Source of the DNA: Mucilaginibacter ginsenosidivorans
GTDB taxonomy: Bacteria; Bacteroidota; Bacteroidia; Sphingobacteriales; Sphingobacteriaceae
DNA: 64,000 bases
Reading direction: 5' to 3'
Assembly (NCBI RefSeq): GCF_007971025.1
Contig: NZ_CP042436.1
Coordinates: forward strand, 1,116,001-1,180,000
Below are positions 31,950 to 40,578 of this stretch, piece after piece. The position numbers were made by a program, and so were the translations under genes. The notes beneath the pieces are model-generated. The model saw only the letters and a list, made by a program, of their open reading frames with translations, did not search any database and was not told where the DNA came from. How positions within the stretch are numbered: the first letter of the stretch is position 1; each line of letters opens with the position of its first letter.

Positions 31950-32921
31950 ATGACTCATTTTTATAATATCTACGGACTGTCGGTCAGCAGTTCACGTAAA
32001 ATAGAATTACTTAACGAACTGGTTAAACCTTCTTTGGTAGATCTTTCAGTTACCTGGGCCTCTGAACGGGCAGCGATACCCAATGCAGGATTAATTTGGC
32101 AACGGGTGATAACCCGGCAGCTCAGCGCCAAACAGCGCATACTTTTTTTTTCTGCTGAGTCCAATTCGGGAACGTATTTAAAATTAACTTTTATTACTGC
32201 ACATGGCGACCTATCAGTCTTGATGGACCCGGATAAAAAAAATGTTTGGATAATTCATAGCGATACAGAGCCTGTGTCTAACATGAATTCGTTATTCGTA
32301 GGTTCCATATTAGGTTGTATATTACGGTTAAGGGGCATACTATGTCTTCATGGATCGGTAATAAATATTGATGGGCAGGCTGTCATCTTTACCGGGAAAA
32401 AGAAAAGCGGGAAATCGACCACAGCAACGGCATTTTCAAGATTGGGCTATAAAGTTATGGCCGATGATATTGCTGTAATAAATGAGGCGAACGGTAACTT
32501 TGTCGTTCAACCAGGTTATGCCAAAGTACGTTTGCGGCCTCAGCCGCTGGAAGTTTTTTACCCCGAAAACACTTATGCGTTTGATTCGGTATATTCACAT
32601 CGCGACAGCAAATATTCCGACCTGGCGGGTAGTTTTCATAACACTCCGTTAAAACTTGGCGCTATTTACCTGTTAGGAGAAACTGAAGAAACAGACGGGG
32701 CTCCTTTTGTGACGCCAACCTCGGCTGAACGCCTGGTTCAATTGCACAGCAATACTTTTGCCGGCTACGTGCTGACGCCCGACCAGCAGAAGGCAGAATT
32801 TGAGATACTTGGGCGGTTGTCGCTAAAAGTGCCGGTTAAGTACCTGCATTTTGGCCGGAATGTAAAGTTGGTGTACCAACAGTGCAGTGTTGTGTTGGAT
32901 GATCTTAAAAAACAAGTTTGA
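31950..32921 (+). CDS. HPr-kinase-like lasso peptide kinase
   Basis: A 323-aa protein. GILCLHGSVINIDGQAVIFTGKKKSGKST contains the Walker A loop at residues 149-157, followed by GYKVMADDIAVINE, the HprK pattern with paired Asp residues. Lasso kinases of this family (known from paeninodin-type clusters) phosphorylate the side chain of a C-terminal Ser. The precursor here ends in Ser, consistent with that activity. The N-terminal ~120 residues are less conserved. It follows the cyclase gene by two bases. Confidence 0.85.
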   Translation: MTHFYNIYGLSVSSSRKIELLNELVKPSLVDLSVTWASERAAIPNAGLIWQRVITRQLSAKQRILFFSAESNSGTYLKLTFITAHGDLSVLMDPDKKNVWIIHSDTEPVSNMNSLFVGSILGCILRLRGILCLHGSVINIDGQAVIFTGKKKSGKSTTATAFSRLGYKVMADDIAVINEANGNFVVQPGYAKVRLRPQPLEVFYPENTYAFDSVYSHRDSKYSDLAGSFHNTPLKLGAIYLLGETEETDGAPFVTPTSAERLVQLHSNTFAGYVLTPDQQKAEFEILGRLSLKVPVKYLHFGRNVKLVYQQCSVVLDDLKKQV

Positions 32922-32943
32922 ACGAAAAGATATCAGAGCATTG

Positions 32944-34137
32944 ATGAAAACTATCGATTTTTCATACCTGGTTGCACCGCTCACAATACAAGAGTTTTTC
33001 AAAGACAACTGGGAGAAGGCCTTCGTTCATAATCGTCACGAAAACCCCGGTTATTTTGACAACTTGGTATCTATAGCTGACATTGATGATTTTCTAAGCC
33101 AGCAAAATTTGGTCCCCGAGGGCATCAAGGTCATGAACAAGGGCAACAGCATACCGCCTGCAAACTGGACCAGGTCGGATACACTGATAGATGGCACCAT
33201 AAAAACCGTAGTTGACCCGGGAAAGCTGATCGGTCATTTCAATGAGGGAGCGACCATTATCATAAATTCCGCCGACAGGTCGATAAGCCGTTTGTCGAAA
33301 GCCTGCAGGGCATTGGAGCAGGAATTGAAATTCAGGTTACAATCTAATATCTACATCACTCCGCCCAACTCGCAGGGCTTCGCAATGCACTACGACCCGC
33401 ATGATATTTTTTTGATGCAGATAAAAGGACCAAAGACTTGGATGATATATGATACAGGCGAAGATTTACCTGTAAAGTACCGCGCATTTAGCCATAAGCC
33501 ACGATTAGTTTCAAAATTCGAGATCAACTCAGGCGATTTCCTCTATATCCCACGTGGCACCACGCACGAGGCTATGTCATCCGGCGTATCAACCATTCAT
33601 GTCAATTTTTCGCTCAAACCCGTGTATGGATATCACATGGTTGAAGAATTGGCCCGCATCGCTTATGAAAAAGAAAGGTTTTTCAGGTTGACAATACCCA
33701 ACGGGTTTCAAAGCGAAAACGAACAGAACGCGTACCTGGCCGCATTCAAGGAAAAGCTAAACGAACTGATCGAAAAAATAAGTCCTGAGCAATTACTGGA
33801 AAAACAGGGTGACCATTTTGTCAAAGAACAGGCAATTGATTTTCGCGGTAAACTTACCGACTCGTTACGGATTGAAGACCTTAACGGGGACACGCAGGTA
33901 TCGCGCAGGACAGGCTTTACATGCCTGTTTAAAACGGAAGATGGAAAATTCAACATTTATTTCGGAGGGCAAAAGCTTACTATACCCCCCTTTATAGAAA
34001 AAGATATTTTTTTGCAGTTCGGGCCGTTTACGGCCAAGCAAATAAAAGGGCTGGCAACCCCTGGCGGCAAACTTCAGCTTGTGCAGAAACTAATAGAGGC
34101 AGGTTACCTAAAAATCGACGATCCAAAGCATGAGTAA
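32944..34137 (+). CDS. JmjC/cupin-like Fe(II)/2-oxoglutarate oxygenase
   Basis: About 397 aa from MKTIDFSYLVAPLTIQEFFK. I choose the ATG at 32944, 22 bases after the kinase stop. Landmarks: INSADRSISRLSKACRALEQ, NIYITPPNSQGFAMHYDPHDIFLMQIKGPKTWMIYD with H149 and D151, and SGDFLYIPRGTTHEAMSSGVSTIHVNFSL with H208. This is the ribosomal-oxygenase (RoxA/YcfD, Cupin_4) pattern, followed by a winged-helix-like C-terminal region. RoxA-type enzymes hydroxylate Arg or His side chains in proteins. Two Arg at core positions 2 and 5 make the lasso precursor a possible substrate. Confidence 0.83.
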   Translation: MKTIDFSYLVAPLTIQEFFKDNWEKAFVHNRHENPGYFDNLVSIADIDDFLSQQNLVPEGIKVMNKGNSIPPANWTRSDTLIDGTIKTVVDPGKLIGHFNEGATIIINSADRSISRLSKACRALEQELKFRLQSNIYITPPNSQGFAMHYDPHDIFLMQIKGPKTWMIYDTGEDLPVKYRAFSHKPRLVSKFEINSGDFLYIPRGTTHEAMSSGVSTIHVNFSLKPVYGYHMVEELARIAYEKERFFRLTIPNGFQSENEQNAYLAAFKEKLNELIEKISPEQLLEKQGDHFVKEQAIDFRGKLTDSLRIEDLNGDTQVSRRTGFTCLFKTEDGKFNIYFGGQKLTIPPFIEKDIFLQFGPFTAKQIKGLATPGGKLQLVQKLIEAGYLKIDDPKHE

Positions 34138-36343
34138 AACTGCTTCACCGATGAAGATCATCCTCACCGCCAGGCAAACCGGTTCGGTGTTGTATAATTT
34201 TTTGCTCGTGCAGCTAAATTATATCGAATGGGTAAGCTGTACAGGGCTCGACTACCAGGCCGTTAAAAATGGAAGCGAAGCAGACTTCTACATCAATATA
34301 CTTGAGGGCAATACTTTAGGCGAAATAATCGATATCTGCGCTTTTTTCAGAAATAAAAAAAAGAAGTCTATAACCGTTTCGTCGTGGAATAACAGCCTGG
34401 TAACCGGCCCAACTCACTTTCCGGGGAAAAGCGCCGGTGCCGATTCCGCAATTTTAATACTTCAGCAGGAATATGGCCACCCGGCCGATAAGCTTGAATT
34501 AAAAAGCCAGATCACATCCACGGTATCAGCAAACGATGTCCGGGACAATCCCGATATATTTTATACAGCCTTTGCCGGCCTGTTAAACGAATTAAAAATT
34601 CTTTACAACGATAAGCCTGCGCAAAGGCTGAATTTTGTTGATGGGGTGCGCTTGTTTAGGCTCCATCAAAAAGATCAGGCGACCTATGAATCGAAGTACA
34701 TCTATCCCATTTTTGACAACGGGGCGGACGGTGTGCCGCACGAAAGTTTAGCTGACTATAAGGTATTGGTGGGCAAGTTCCTGCATTCGGTATCCCAGAT
34801 AAAAAATGGATTTTTTAATGCTCCCCCTCCTGAAGGTCCTGAAGATGAGTATAAGAATGTTGCCATTATCGGCGGCGGAACGGCCGGGTATCTTACGGCC
34901 CTACTCTTTAAAGAAAAATACCCCAAGATGCAGGTGACTCTGATAGAATCATCTAAAATACCGGTGATCGGGGTTGGTGAAGCGACCACACCGGAGATCA
35001 GATCATTCCTGTTTGGCGTGCTGAAATTTTCGGCGCACGAATTTTATGAAAAAGTTAAACCTACCTGGAAACTCGGGATAAAATTCTTTTGGGGTTTACC
35101 CGGCGACTATTACTTCAATTACCCTTTCGGATGGCCGGATGTAAAAAGTTCGTATGTTGCCGATGGCGATATCAACAACAGCTCGCTCACTGCTACATTA
35201 ATGGACCAGGAGTCTTCCTTTGTCGTTGCTGCTAATGATGGCCGCGGCTTGCAACAATATTCAACGCTTTCCGACGACCTGTTTTATGCCCTTCATCTTG
35301 ATAATGTTTCATTTATCAATTATTTGAAAATAAAGGCGCAGGAAAAAGGCATTATTCACATCGATGATCTGATAGTGGATGCCGAAAGGAAGGTTGATTC
35401 CGATGAACTGGCTGCAGTAATAGGGGAAACCGGCCGGCGCCATGTTTATGATTTTTATGTTGACTGTACCGGGTTCAGTTCGCTTCTGCTCGGAAAGACC
35501 TTAAAGTCTGAATATGTATCCTATGACAAAAGCTTGTTTTGCGACACCGCTATCGTAGGTAATATACCTGGTGTTAAAAAGATCAAAACCTACACCTATG
35601 CAGAATCAATGGATCACGGATGGTGCTGGAACATACCGATGCGCGGCGAGGATCACCGGGGTTATGTGTTTTCTTCCGGTTACTGTTCCATTGGCGAGGC
35701 TACCGATGAATTTCTCCGGAAGAACCCGGAAATACGCAATCCGGGGATCGTTCGTTTCAAAACAGGCCGGCACCGCGAAATTTGCATCGGAAACGTATTT
35801 GCCATAGGGAATTCGTTCGCTTTTGTCGAGCCACTTGAATCGACTGGCATTCACATGATCATTACCGAAGCAAAAAGGCTGGTCAATAATTTTAGTGAGT
35901 TAAAAAGATCTCCTGCTCTCCGGAAAAAGATAAATACCGATATCAATGATAATTGGGATTATTTAAGGGACTTCCTGGCGATACACTACAAGTTCAATAA
36001 AAAATTTGATACTCCTTTCTGGAAAGATTGCCGCGCACTTACCGATGTCAGCGGTATACAGGATATGATAGACCTCTATCATGAGGTTGGCCTGCTGAGC
36101 TGTGCCAACAAAAGCCTGGTCAGGATGATCAATTCGTCGATAAAAGACGTGATATTCGGGTTGGTTGGCTTTGATGTGATGATGATGGGACAGGGCGAAA
36201 TACCTAAAAACTTCGATCGGTCCGTACGCAATCAGCACATCTGGAAATCTAACGTTGAGACGTGGAAAGCAATACGCTCGTTAACCGTGCCTGTCGATAA
36301 GGATCTTGACATCCTGAACGAATACCTCGAAAGCAGGTGGTAA
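34130..36343 (+). CDS. Flavin-dependent tryptophan-halogenase-like enzyme with a long N-terminal extension
   Basis: A 737-aa protein. Residues 243 onward are a flavin-dependent halogenase: NVAIIGGGTAGYLTALLF (FAD-binding GxGxxG, 247-253), VIGVGEATTPEIRSFLFGVL, PTWKLGIKFFWG with the likely catalytic Lys, W498-x-W-x-I-P503 (GWCWNIP, the halogenase signature) and FVEPLESTGIHMI. Residues 1-240 have no counterpart in typical 500-530-residue halogenases and I do not recognise them. The gene overlaps the JmjC gene by 8 bases. The core peptide has a single Trp at position 13, a plausible chlorination or bromination site. A flavin reductase is not encoded nearby. Confidence 0.87.
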   Translation: MSKTASPMKIILTARQTGSVLYNFLLVQLNYIEWVSCTGLDYQAVKNGSEADFYINILEGNTLGEIIDICAFFRNKKKKSITVSSWNNSLVTGPTHFPGKSAGADSAILILQQEYGHPADKLELKSQITSTVSANDVRDNPDIFYTAFAGLLNELKILYNDKPAQRLNFVDGVRLFRLHQKDQATYESKYIYPIFDNGADGVPHESLADYKVLVGKFLHSVSQIKNGFFNAPPPEGPEDEYKNVAIIGGGTAGYLTALLFKEKYPKMQVTLIESSKIPVIGVGEATTPEIRSFLFGVLKFSAHEFYEKVKPTWKLGIKFFWGLPGDYYFNYPFGWPDVKSSYVADGDINNSSLTATLMDQESSFVVAANDGRGLQQYSTLSDDLFYALHLDNVSFINYLKIKAQEKGIIHIDDLIVDAERKVDSDELAAVIGETGRRHVYDFYVDCTGFSSLLLGKTLKSEYVSYDKSLFCDTAIVGNIPGVKKIKTYTYAESMDHGWCWNIPMRGEDHRGYVFSSGYCSIGEATDEFLRKNPEIRNPGIVRFKTGRHREICIGNVFAIGNSFAFVEPLESTGIHMIITEAKRLVNNFSELKRSPALRKKINTDINDNWDYLRDFLAIHYKFNKKFDTPFWKDCRALTDVSGIQDMIDLYHEVGLLSCANKSLVRMINSSIKDVIFGLVGFDVMMMGQGEIPKNFDRSVRNQHIWKSNVETWKAIRSLTVPVDKDLDILNEYLESRW

Positions 36344-36346
36344 TAA

Positions 36347-38137
36347 CTAACTGAACGAAAGCTGCATATTAAACCTGCCGAGGTCGATATTTTGTTCCTC
36401 CAACAATTCCTTTATCTCCAATTCATCTTTCACGCTAATGGCGTTGGTCGAGATCAGTATAAGATCAGGTTTTAATTTTTCACAGATATTGGCAAGGTGA
36501 CTTTTACCTCCATAAATTTTGTAGCCATACAGGTACATATTGTGCTTGGTCTCGTCATCGTCTATCCAACCAACGGGTCTAAGCTCGTGTTTGTGATTTT
36601 GCAGCAACTCTTTTATCAGCAGATATCCACCATCACCGGCGCCATAGATGATAACTTTTTTCTTTGCGCTCCTGTTCCTGCTGATCAGTTCATTGACCCA
36701 CCTGTAGAATAGCCGCGAAAAAACTATCCCTGTTGCACTCAGCAGGAAATCGACCATAAAAAAATAAGGCGAATAAATACCAAACTTTCCTTTGACGTAA
36801 AGTATCCCTGCCAACGCTGCGCTGGCTAAAAAAATGAACATAAAGTAGGCCGCCACTTCTATCACTTCCATATATCGCCATATACGGTAGTAAAGCCTGG
36901 TGATATACAATACCGATATCTTAACACAAATAAATGTCGCCAGTATAATGTCATCATCCTTCACATTAATATGCAGGGTGTTTTTTGCTACAAGGAAAGA
37001 AGCGTAGATGATAAGGATATCGGTAATAACACCGACGATCAACTTTTTTTGCGACAGAAAAAAGCGCAATACTAAGTTGCTGCCCGCGTCCTTGCCTCTT
37101 AGCCGCCGATATGTCAGTGTTTCCTCCGTTTCATTATAAACTTTCACCTTAGACAGTAGTACGGAGAAGATAACCGAGCTAACCGCCACCAGCAGGATAC
37201 ATAAAAGCAGGTTATTGACCTGGGTTTTATACATAAGCAGGCAGAGCACCCCCCAAAGCATACTGATGCCATAAAGTGTCAGCACAGCCTGTTTTTCGCT
37301 CAGACCCAGGGCTACCAGCCGGTGCGAAGTATGGTCGCGGCCACCCTGATCTATCCTTCGCCCGGCCAAAATTCGCTTGATCGTTACCAATGTAGTATCC
37401 ATAATGGGAATGGCCATTAGGCTAATAGGTATGAATAAAACCCAAACTGCCGAGGAGGACCCCATTTTATATTGTACCGCGATACTTAAATAGGAAAGCG
37501 AAAACCCCAGGAAAAGGCTTCCCGAATCGCCCATAAAAATACGGGCCGGTTTAAAGTTATAAAACAGGAACCCTATAGCTGCCCCGGCTATGGCAAAACC
37601 CGGTATCGCCAAGTCGGTCTCGCCATTCAGATAGGTCAATATCCCTGTTATTAATGCAACAATGGCCGAAATACCCGCCGCAAGCCCATCCATGTTATCC
37701 AACAAATTAACAGCGTTGGTTATCCCCATAACCCATATAAAAGTCAGCGGGATGCCGGCCCAGCTTAACAATCCACCTCCAAAATTAAATCCGTAGTAGA
37801 TAAGTATAAATGAGCAAAATATCTGTACTACTATTTTTATGACGGGCTTTATTTCCCAAATGTCATCAATGAGACCAGTCAAGAACATGATAGATGACGC
37901 GCAGTAAAGCATCCAGTTGATATGCGCGGCGCTCAAACTGAAAAGAGCAATGCTATAGGCCGAAAAAATAGCGATACCGCCCATTAAGGCTGTCGGCTTT
38001 TGGTGCCAGCGGTCGCTCCTGGGTTTTACTACCCACCCTTTACTGTTTGCCAATCTGATAACAAATGGTGTAATAGCCAAACAGGAAATAAGAGCTGTCA
38101 GGCCTGCAATGATCGGTTTCAGGAAAGGGGGGATCAT
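36347..38137 (-). CDS. WecA/MraY-like initiating sugar-phosphate transferase fused to a PglF/CapD-type Rossmann domain
   Basis: A 596-aa membrane protein. Residues 1-330 are a polyprenyl-phosphate GlcNAc-1-P transferase type: WHQKPTALMGGIAIF, NAVNLLDNMDGLAAGI, FMGDSGSLFLGF, and GGRDHTSHRLVALGLSEKQA, over about ten membrane segments. Residues 350-596 add four more helices and a nucleotide-binding domain: KKKVIIYGAGDGGYLLIKEL, VGWIDDDETK, the front half of nucleotide-sugar dehydratases without the catalytic rear part. It should start lipid-linked oligosaccharide synthesis. It overlaps the epimerase gene by four bases. Confidence 0.85.
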   Translation of the reverse strand: MIPPFLKPIIAGLTALISCLAITPFVIRLANSKGWVVKPRSDRWHQKPTALMGGIAIFSAYSIALFSLSAAHINWMLYCASSIMFLTGLIDDIWEIKPVIKIVVQIFCSFILIYYGFNFGGGLLSWAGIPLTFIWVMGITNAVNLLDNMDGLAAGISAIVALITGILTYLNGETDLAIPGFAIAGAAIGFLFYNFKPARIFMGDSGSLFLGFSLSYLSIAVQYKMGSSSAVWVLFIPISLMAIPIMDTTLVTIKRILAGRRIDQGGRDHTSHRLVALGLSEKQAVLTLYGISMLWGVLCLLMYKTQVNNLLLCILLVAVSSVIFSVLLSKVKVYNETEETLTYRRLRGKDAGSNLVLRFFLSQKKLIVGVITDILIIYASFLVAKNTLHINVKDDDIILATFICVKISVLYITRLYYRIWRYMEVIEVAAYFMFIFLASAALAGILYVKGKFGIYSPYFFMVDFLLSATGIVFSRLFYRWVNELISRNRSAKKKVIIYGAGDGGYLLIKELLQNHKHELRPVGWIDDDETKHNMYLYGYKIYGGKSHLANICEKLKPDLILISTNAISVKDELEIKELLEEQNIDLGRFNMQLSFS

Positions 38138-39081
38138 ACGGTCATCTTATTGTCCAACTTATACTTTATGTTCAATATCCTTTCTATTCCTTCGTCGATA
38201 CTCACAAGGTGGCGGTTAAGTATATGAAGCATTTTGGAATTATCTGGCTGGCGGCGGGTCATGTCACCTTCTTTCAGCGGTTCGAGATGGATAACCGAGG
38301 ATGAGGACCCCGTTATGTCAATTATCTTCCGGGCAAGGTCCACTATCCTGATCTCTTGCGCATTACCGATATTGACAACTTCATTTAAACTCAATCCATG
38401 CTCAAAAATTTTGATTGTTGCATCAACATTGTCATCAATATACAGGAAAGTGCGGGTTTGATGGCCGTCGCCATAGATCGGGATGTCCTGGTTTTTCAAT
38501 GCGAGGTCGATAAATTTTGTCACCACGAAATCGGTGCTTTGTTTAGGTCCATAGGTATTAAAAAACCTGAATAAGGTAAAATCAAGGCCAAATTCCTTTT
38601 GATAAGACCTGAAAAACGCTTCGCCCACATTTTTAACAATGGCATAAGGCAGGCGCGAGTTCAAAGGCGTGGTATCTTCATTCTGCGGAAATTCAACCGG
38701 TTCACCATATACCTCGGAAGATGACGAGTAGAATACGCGTTTAACGCCAGTATTTTTTGAAAGATTCAGTATGTTCTTTATACCCTCAATGTCTTCCAAA
38801 ACCTTCATCGGGTTGTTCAGGGTTCTTTTTACGCCGACCAGCGCGGCATAGTGAAACACGTAATCAAACCTGAAACCAAGCATTACGGCTGAAATGTCGT
38901 GGTAATTATTGACATCGCATTTAATAAAGGAAAAGTTATCATAACCCACCGGCAGATTATGTACCGACCCTGTAAGCAAGTTATCTGCCACGACAACATG
39001 ATAATCCCTGTTTTGAACAAGGCTGCCTGCAAGTGTGCTGCCAACATTGCCGGCACCGCCGGTGATCAATATTCTTTTCAT
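38134..39081 (-). CDS. NAD-dependent epimerase/dehydratase (extended SDR)
   Basis: A 315-aa protein. MKRILITGGAGNVGSTLAGS is the NAD-binding GGxGxxG variant (Asn for Phe), with YSSSSEVYGEP and LPYAIVKNVGEAFF giving the Ser/Tyr-x-x-x-Lys catalytic set. RTFLYIDDNVDATI and GNAQEIRIVDLARKII are typical of nucleotide-sugar epimerases and decarboxylases. It probably supplies a nucleotide sugar for the exopolysaccharide locus. Confidence 0.87.
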   Translation of the reverse strand: MKRILITGGAGNVGSTLAGSLVQNRDYHVVVADNLLTGSVHNLPVGYDNFSFIKCDVNNYHDISAVMLGFRFDYVFHYAALVGVKRTLNNPMKVLEDIEGIKNILNLSKNTGVKRVFYSSSSEVYGEPVEFPQNEDTTPLNSRLPYAIVKNVGEAFFRSYQKEFGLDFTLFRFFNTYGPKQSTDFVVTKFIDLALKNQDIPIYGDGHQTRTFLYIDDNVDATIKIFEHGLSLNEVVNIGNAQEIRIVDLARKIIDITGSSSSVIHLEPLKEGDMTRRQPDNSKMLHILNRHLVSIDEGIERILNIKYKLDNKMTV

Positions 39082-39108
39082 AATCGTAACCAGGTCTTTA
39101 TTACTCGT

Positions 39109-40299
39109 TTAGCTCAATAAATAGCGGTATAAATTTTCCGTTTCGGCCACCAAACGGGTATAAGAGTAATTCTCCAATGCCGTTTTTTTTCCATTTAGTG
39201 CCAGTTCATTTCTTAATTCGGCATCGGTGATAAGCTGTTTTAACTTTCCAGCGAACACGTCCCGGGTACCGTCAGTTAAAAGCCCGTTATGGCCATCTTT
39301 TACCACGTCCTTTACGCCTCCCACATCGGTACATATCACCGCCGTTGCGGATGCCTGCGCTTCAATGATACTTACCGGTGTACCCTCATTTAAGGAAGTG
39401 AGCGCCACAATGTCGGCACCGGCATTAATTACATCAATATCCTTGCGCCACGATGTAAAAATGATTTCCGCATCATAGTTGTCGTCACCGGGTACGCAAA
39501 CACTAAACCCGCTATCCCGGCTCTCCGATATGATCGTGTCAAGCAATTCGCCGTCGCCTACGACAAATACTTTTAATTTCAGCTCCGGTGCCTGCTGCCT
39601 TATTAAACTGAGCGACCCGATAAGCAGCGAATGGTTTTTGATGGCCGTAAGACGGCCGGTTATAACTATCACAACCTCATCTTCCCCAATCCGGTAAAAC
39701 TGCCTGAAAGCTGCCCTTTTTTCTTCTTGCTGTTCAGTAAATCGCCGCAGGTCGAAACCCAATTTTATAACGTGTACTTTGTGCGCGGGTGCAATTTTGT
39801 ATTTATTTACCAGGTCGTCTTTTTGCTTTTCGCTTATGGCGACGATGGCACTGCTTACACTGCACAGGTAGCGTTCAACACTTAAGAATATTTTTGTTTT
39901 GATGGGCGAAAAATACCCGTCAAAAACATTTCCATGATAGGTATGCACAATGGCCCTTGGCCTCCCTGAACTCCGGTAAGCTGCCAGCCGGCCCAGCACA
40001 CCTGCCTTTGCTGCGTGGGTATGTACAATATCAGGTTTTTCAGTCCTGATCATATTGTAGATATACCTGTACGCCCGCATATCCTTTCGAAAATTGATAC
40101 TCCTGTTCATGCCGGGAACATAATCAAAAGCCACCCCAAGGTCTTTCAAAATATAGTCCGAATTTCCTTCATACGGTTCCTTGTTCCCAGCAAGTACCAT
40201 CGTTTGAAAGGACGGGTCGAGGTACCTCGACAGGTACGCCACGTTATAGGTCGGTCCCCCAATATTCAGACGGTTAAGGATGCGCAGGATGCGGGGCAT
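39109..40299 (-). CDS. Glycosyltransferase family 4
   Basis: A 396-aa protein of the GT-B fold. The N-terminal LRILNRLNIGGPTYNVAYLSRYL is a standard GT4 opening, with HTHAAKAGVLGRLAAYRS and VHTYHGNVFDGYFS. The C-terminal nucleotide-sugar domain has VIVITGRLTAIKNHSLLI and the E-x7-E motif region LTSLNEGTPVSIIEAQASATAVICTDVGGVKDVV. It would add a hexose to the repeat unit on the cytoplasmic side. Divergent from the polymerase gene. Confidence 0.88.
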   Translation of the reverse strand: MPRILRILNRLNIGGPTYNVAYLSRYLDPSFQTMVLAGNKEPYEGNSDYILKDLGVAFDYVPGMNRSINFRKDMRAYRYIYNMIRTEKPDIVHTHAAKAGVLGRLAAYRSSGRPRAIVHTYHGNVFDGYFSPIKTKIFLSVERYLCSVSSAIVAISEKQKDDLVNKYKIAPAHKVHVIKLGFDLRRFTEQQEEKRAAFRQFYRIGEDEVVIVITGRLTAIKNHSLLIGSLSLIRQQAPELKLKVFVVGDGELLDTIISESRDSGFSVCVPGDDNYDAEIIFTSWRKDIDVINAGADIVALTSLNEGTPVSIIEAQASATAVICTDVGGVKDVVKDGHNGLLTDGTRDVFAGKLKQLITDAELRNELALNGKKTALENYSYTRLVAETENLYRYLLS

Positions 40300-40503
40300 T
40301 GTAATAAAAGTTTAAATAGATAACAGGGTATTAGGTATTCGTGCGTTTAATCTATTGGTTAAAAATAATCGAAATAACAGCATATTGGTTAAATGCAGCA
40401 CGCGAATACAATATTAATAATTAAAATTACTTATTTGTTTCAATTAATAATTTTTTCTTCGTAAATCAGTAGAAAATTCTTTTTTTGAAAAAAATGCGCA
40501 GTT

Positions 40504-40531
40504 GGCAAATAAGTTATAAAGGGTATTTGCC
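40504..40531. promoter_or_regulatory. Inverted repeat upstream of the polymerase gene
   Basis: GGCAAATA (40504-40511) and TATTTGCC (40524-40531) form a perfect 8-base inverted repeat with a 12-base gap, 48 bases before the start codon at 40579. It lies in the 279-base intergenic region 40300-40578 between two divergent genes and may be an operator. No other element was recognised there. Confidence 0.45.
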
Positions 40532-40578
40532 CCTGGCAGGTGCGGCAATGACAACGAACAAGAGCTTTTAGAACAAAC

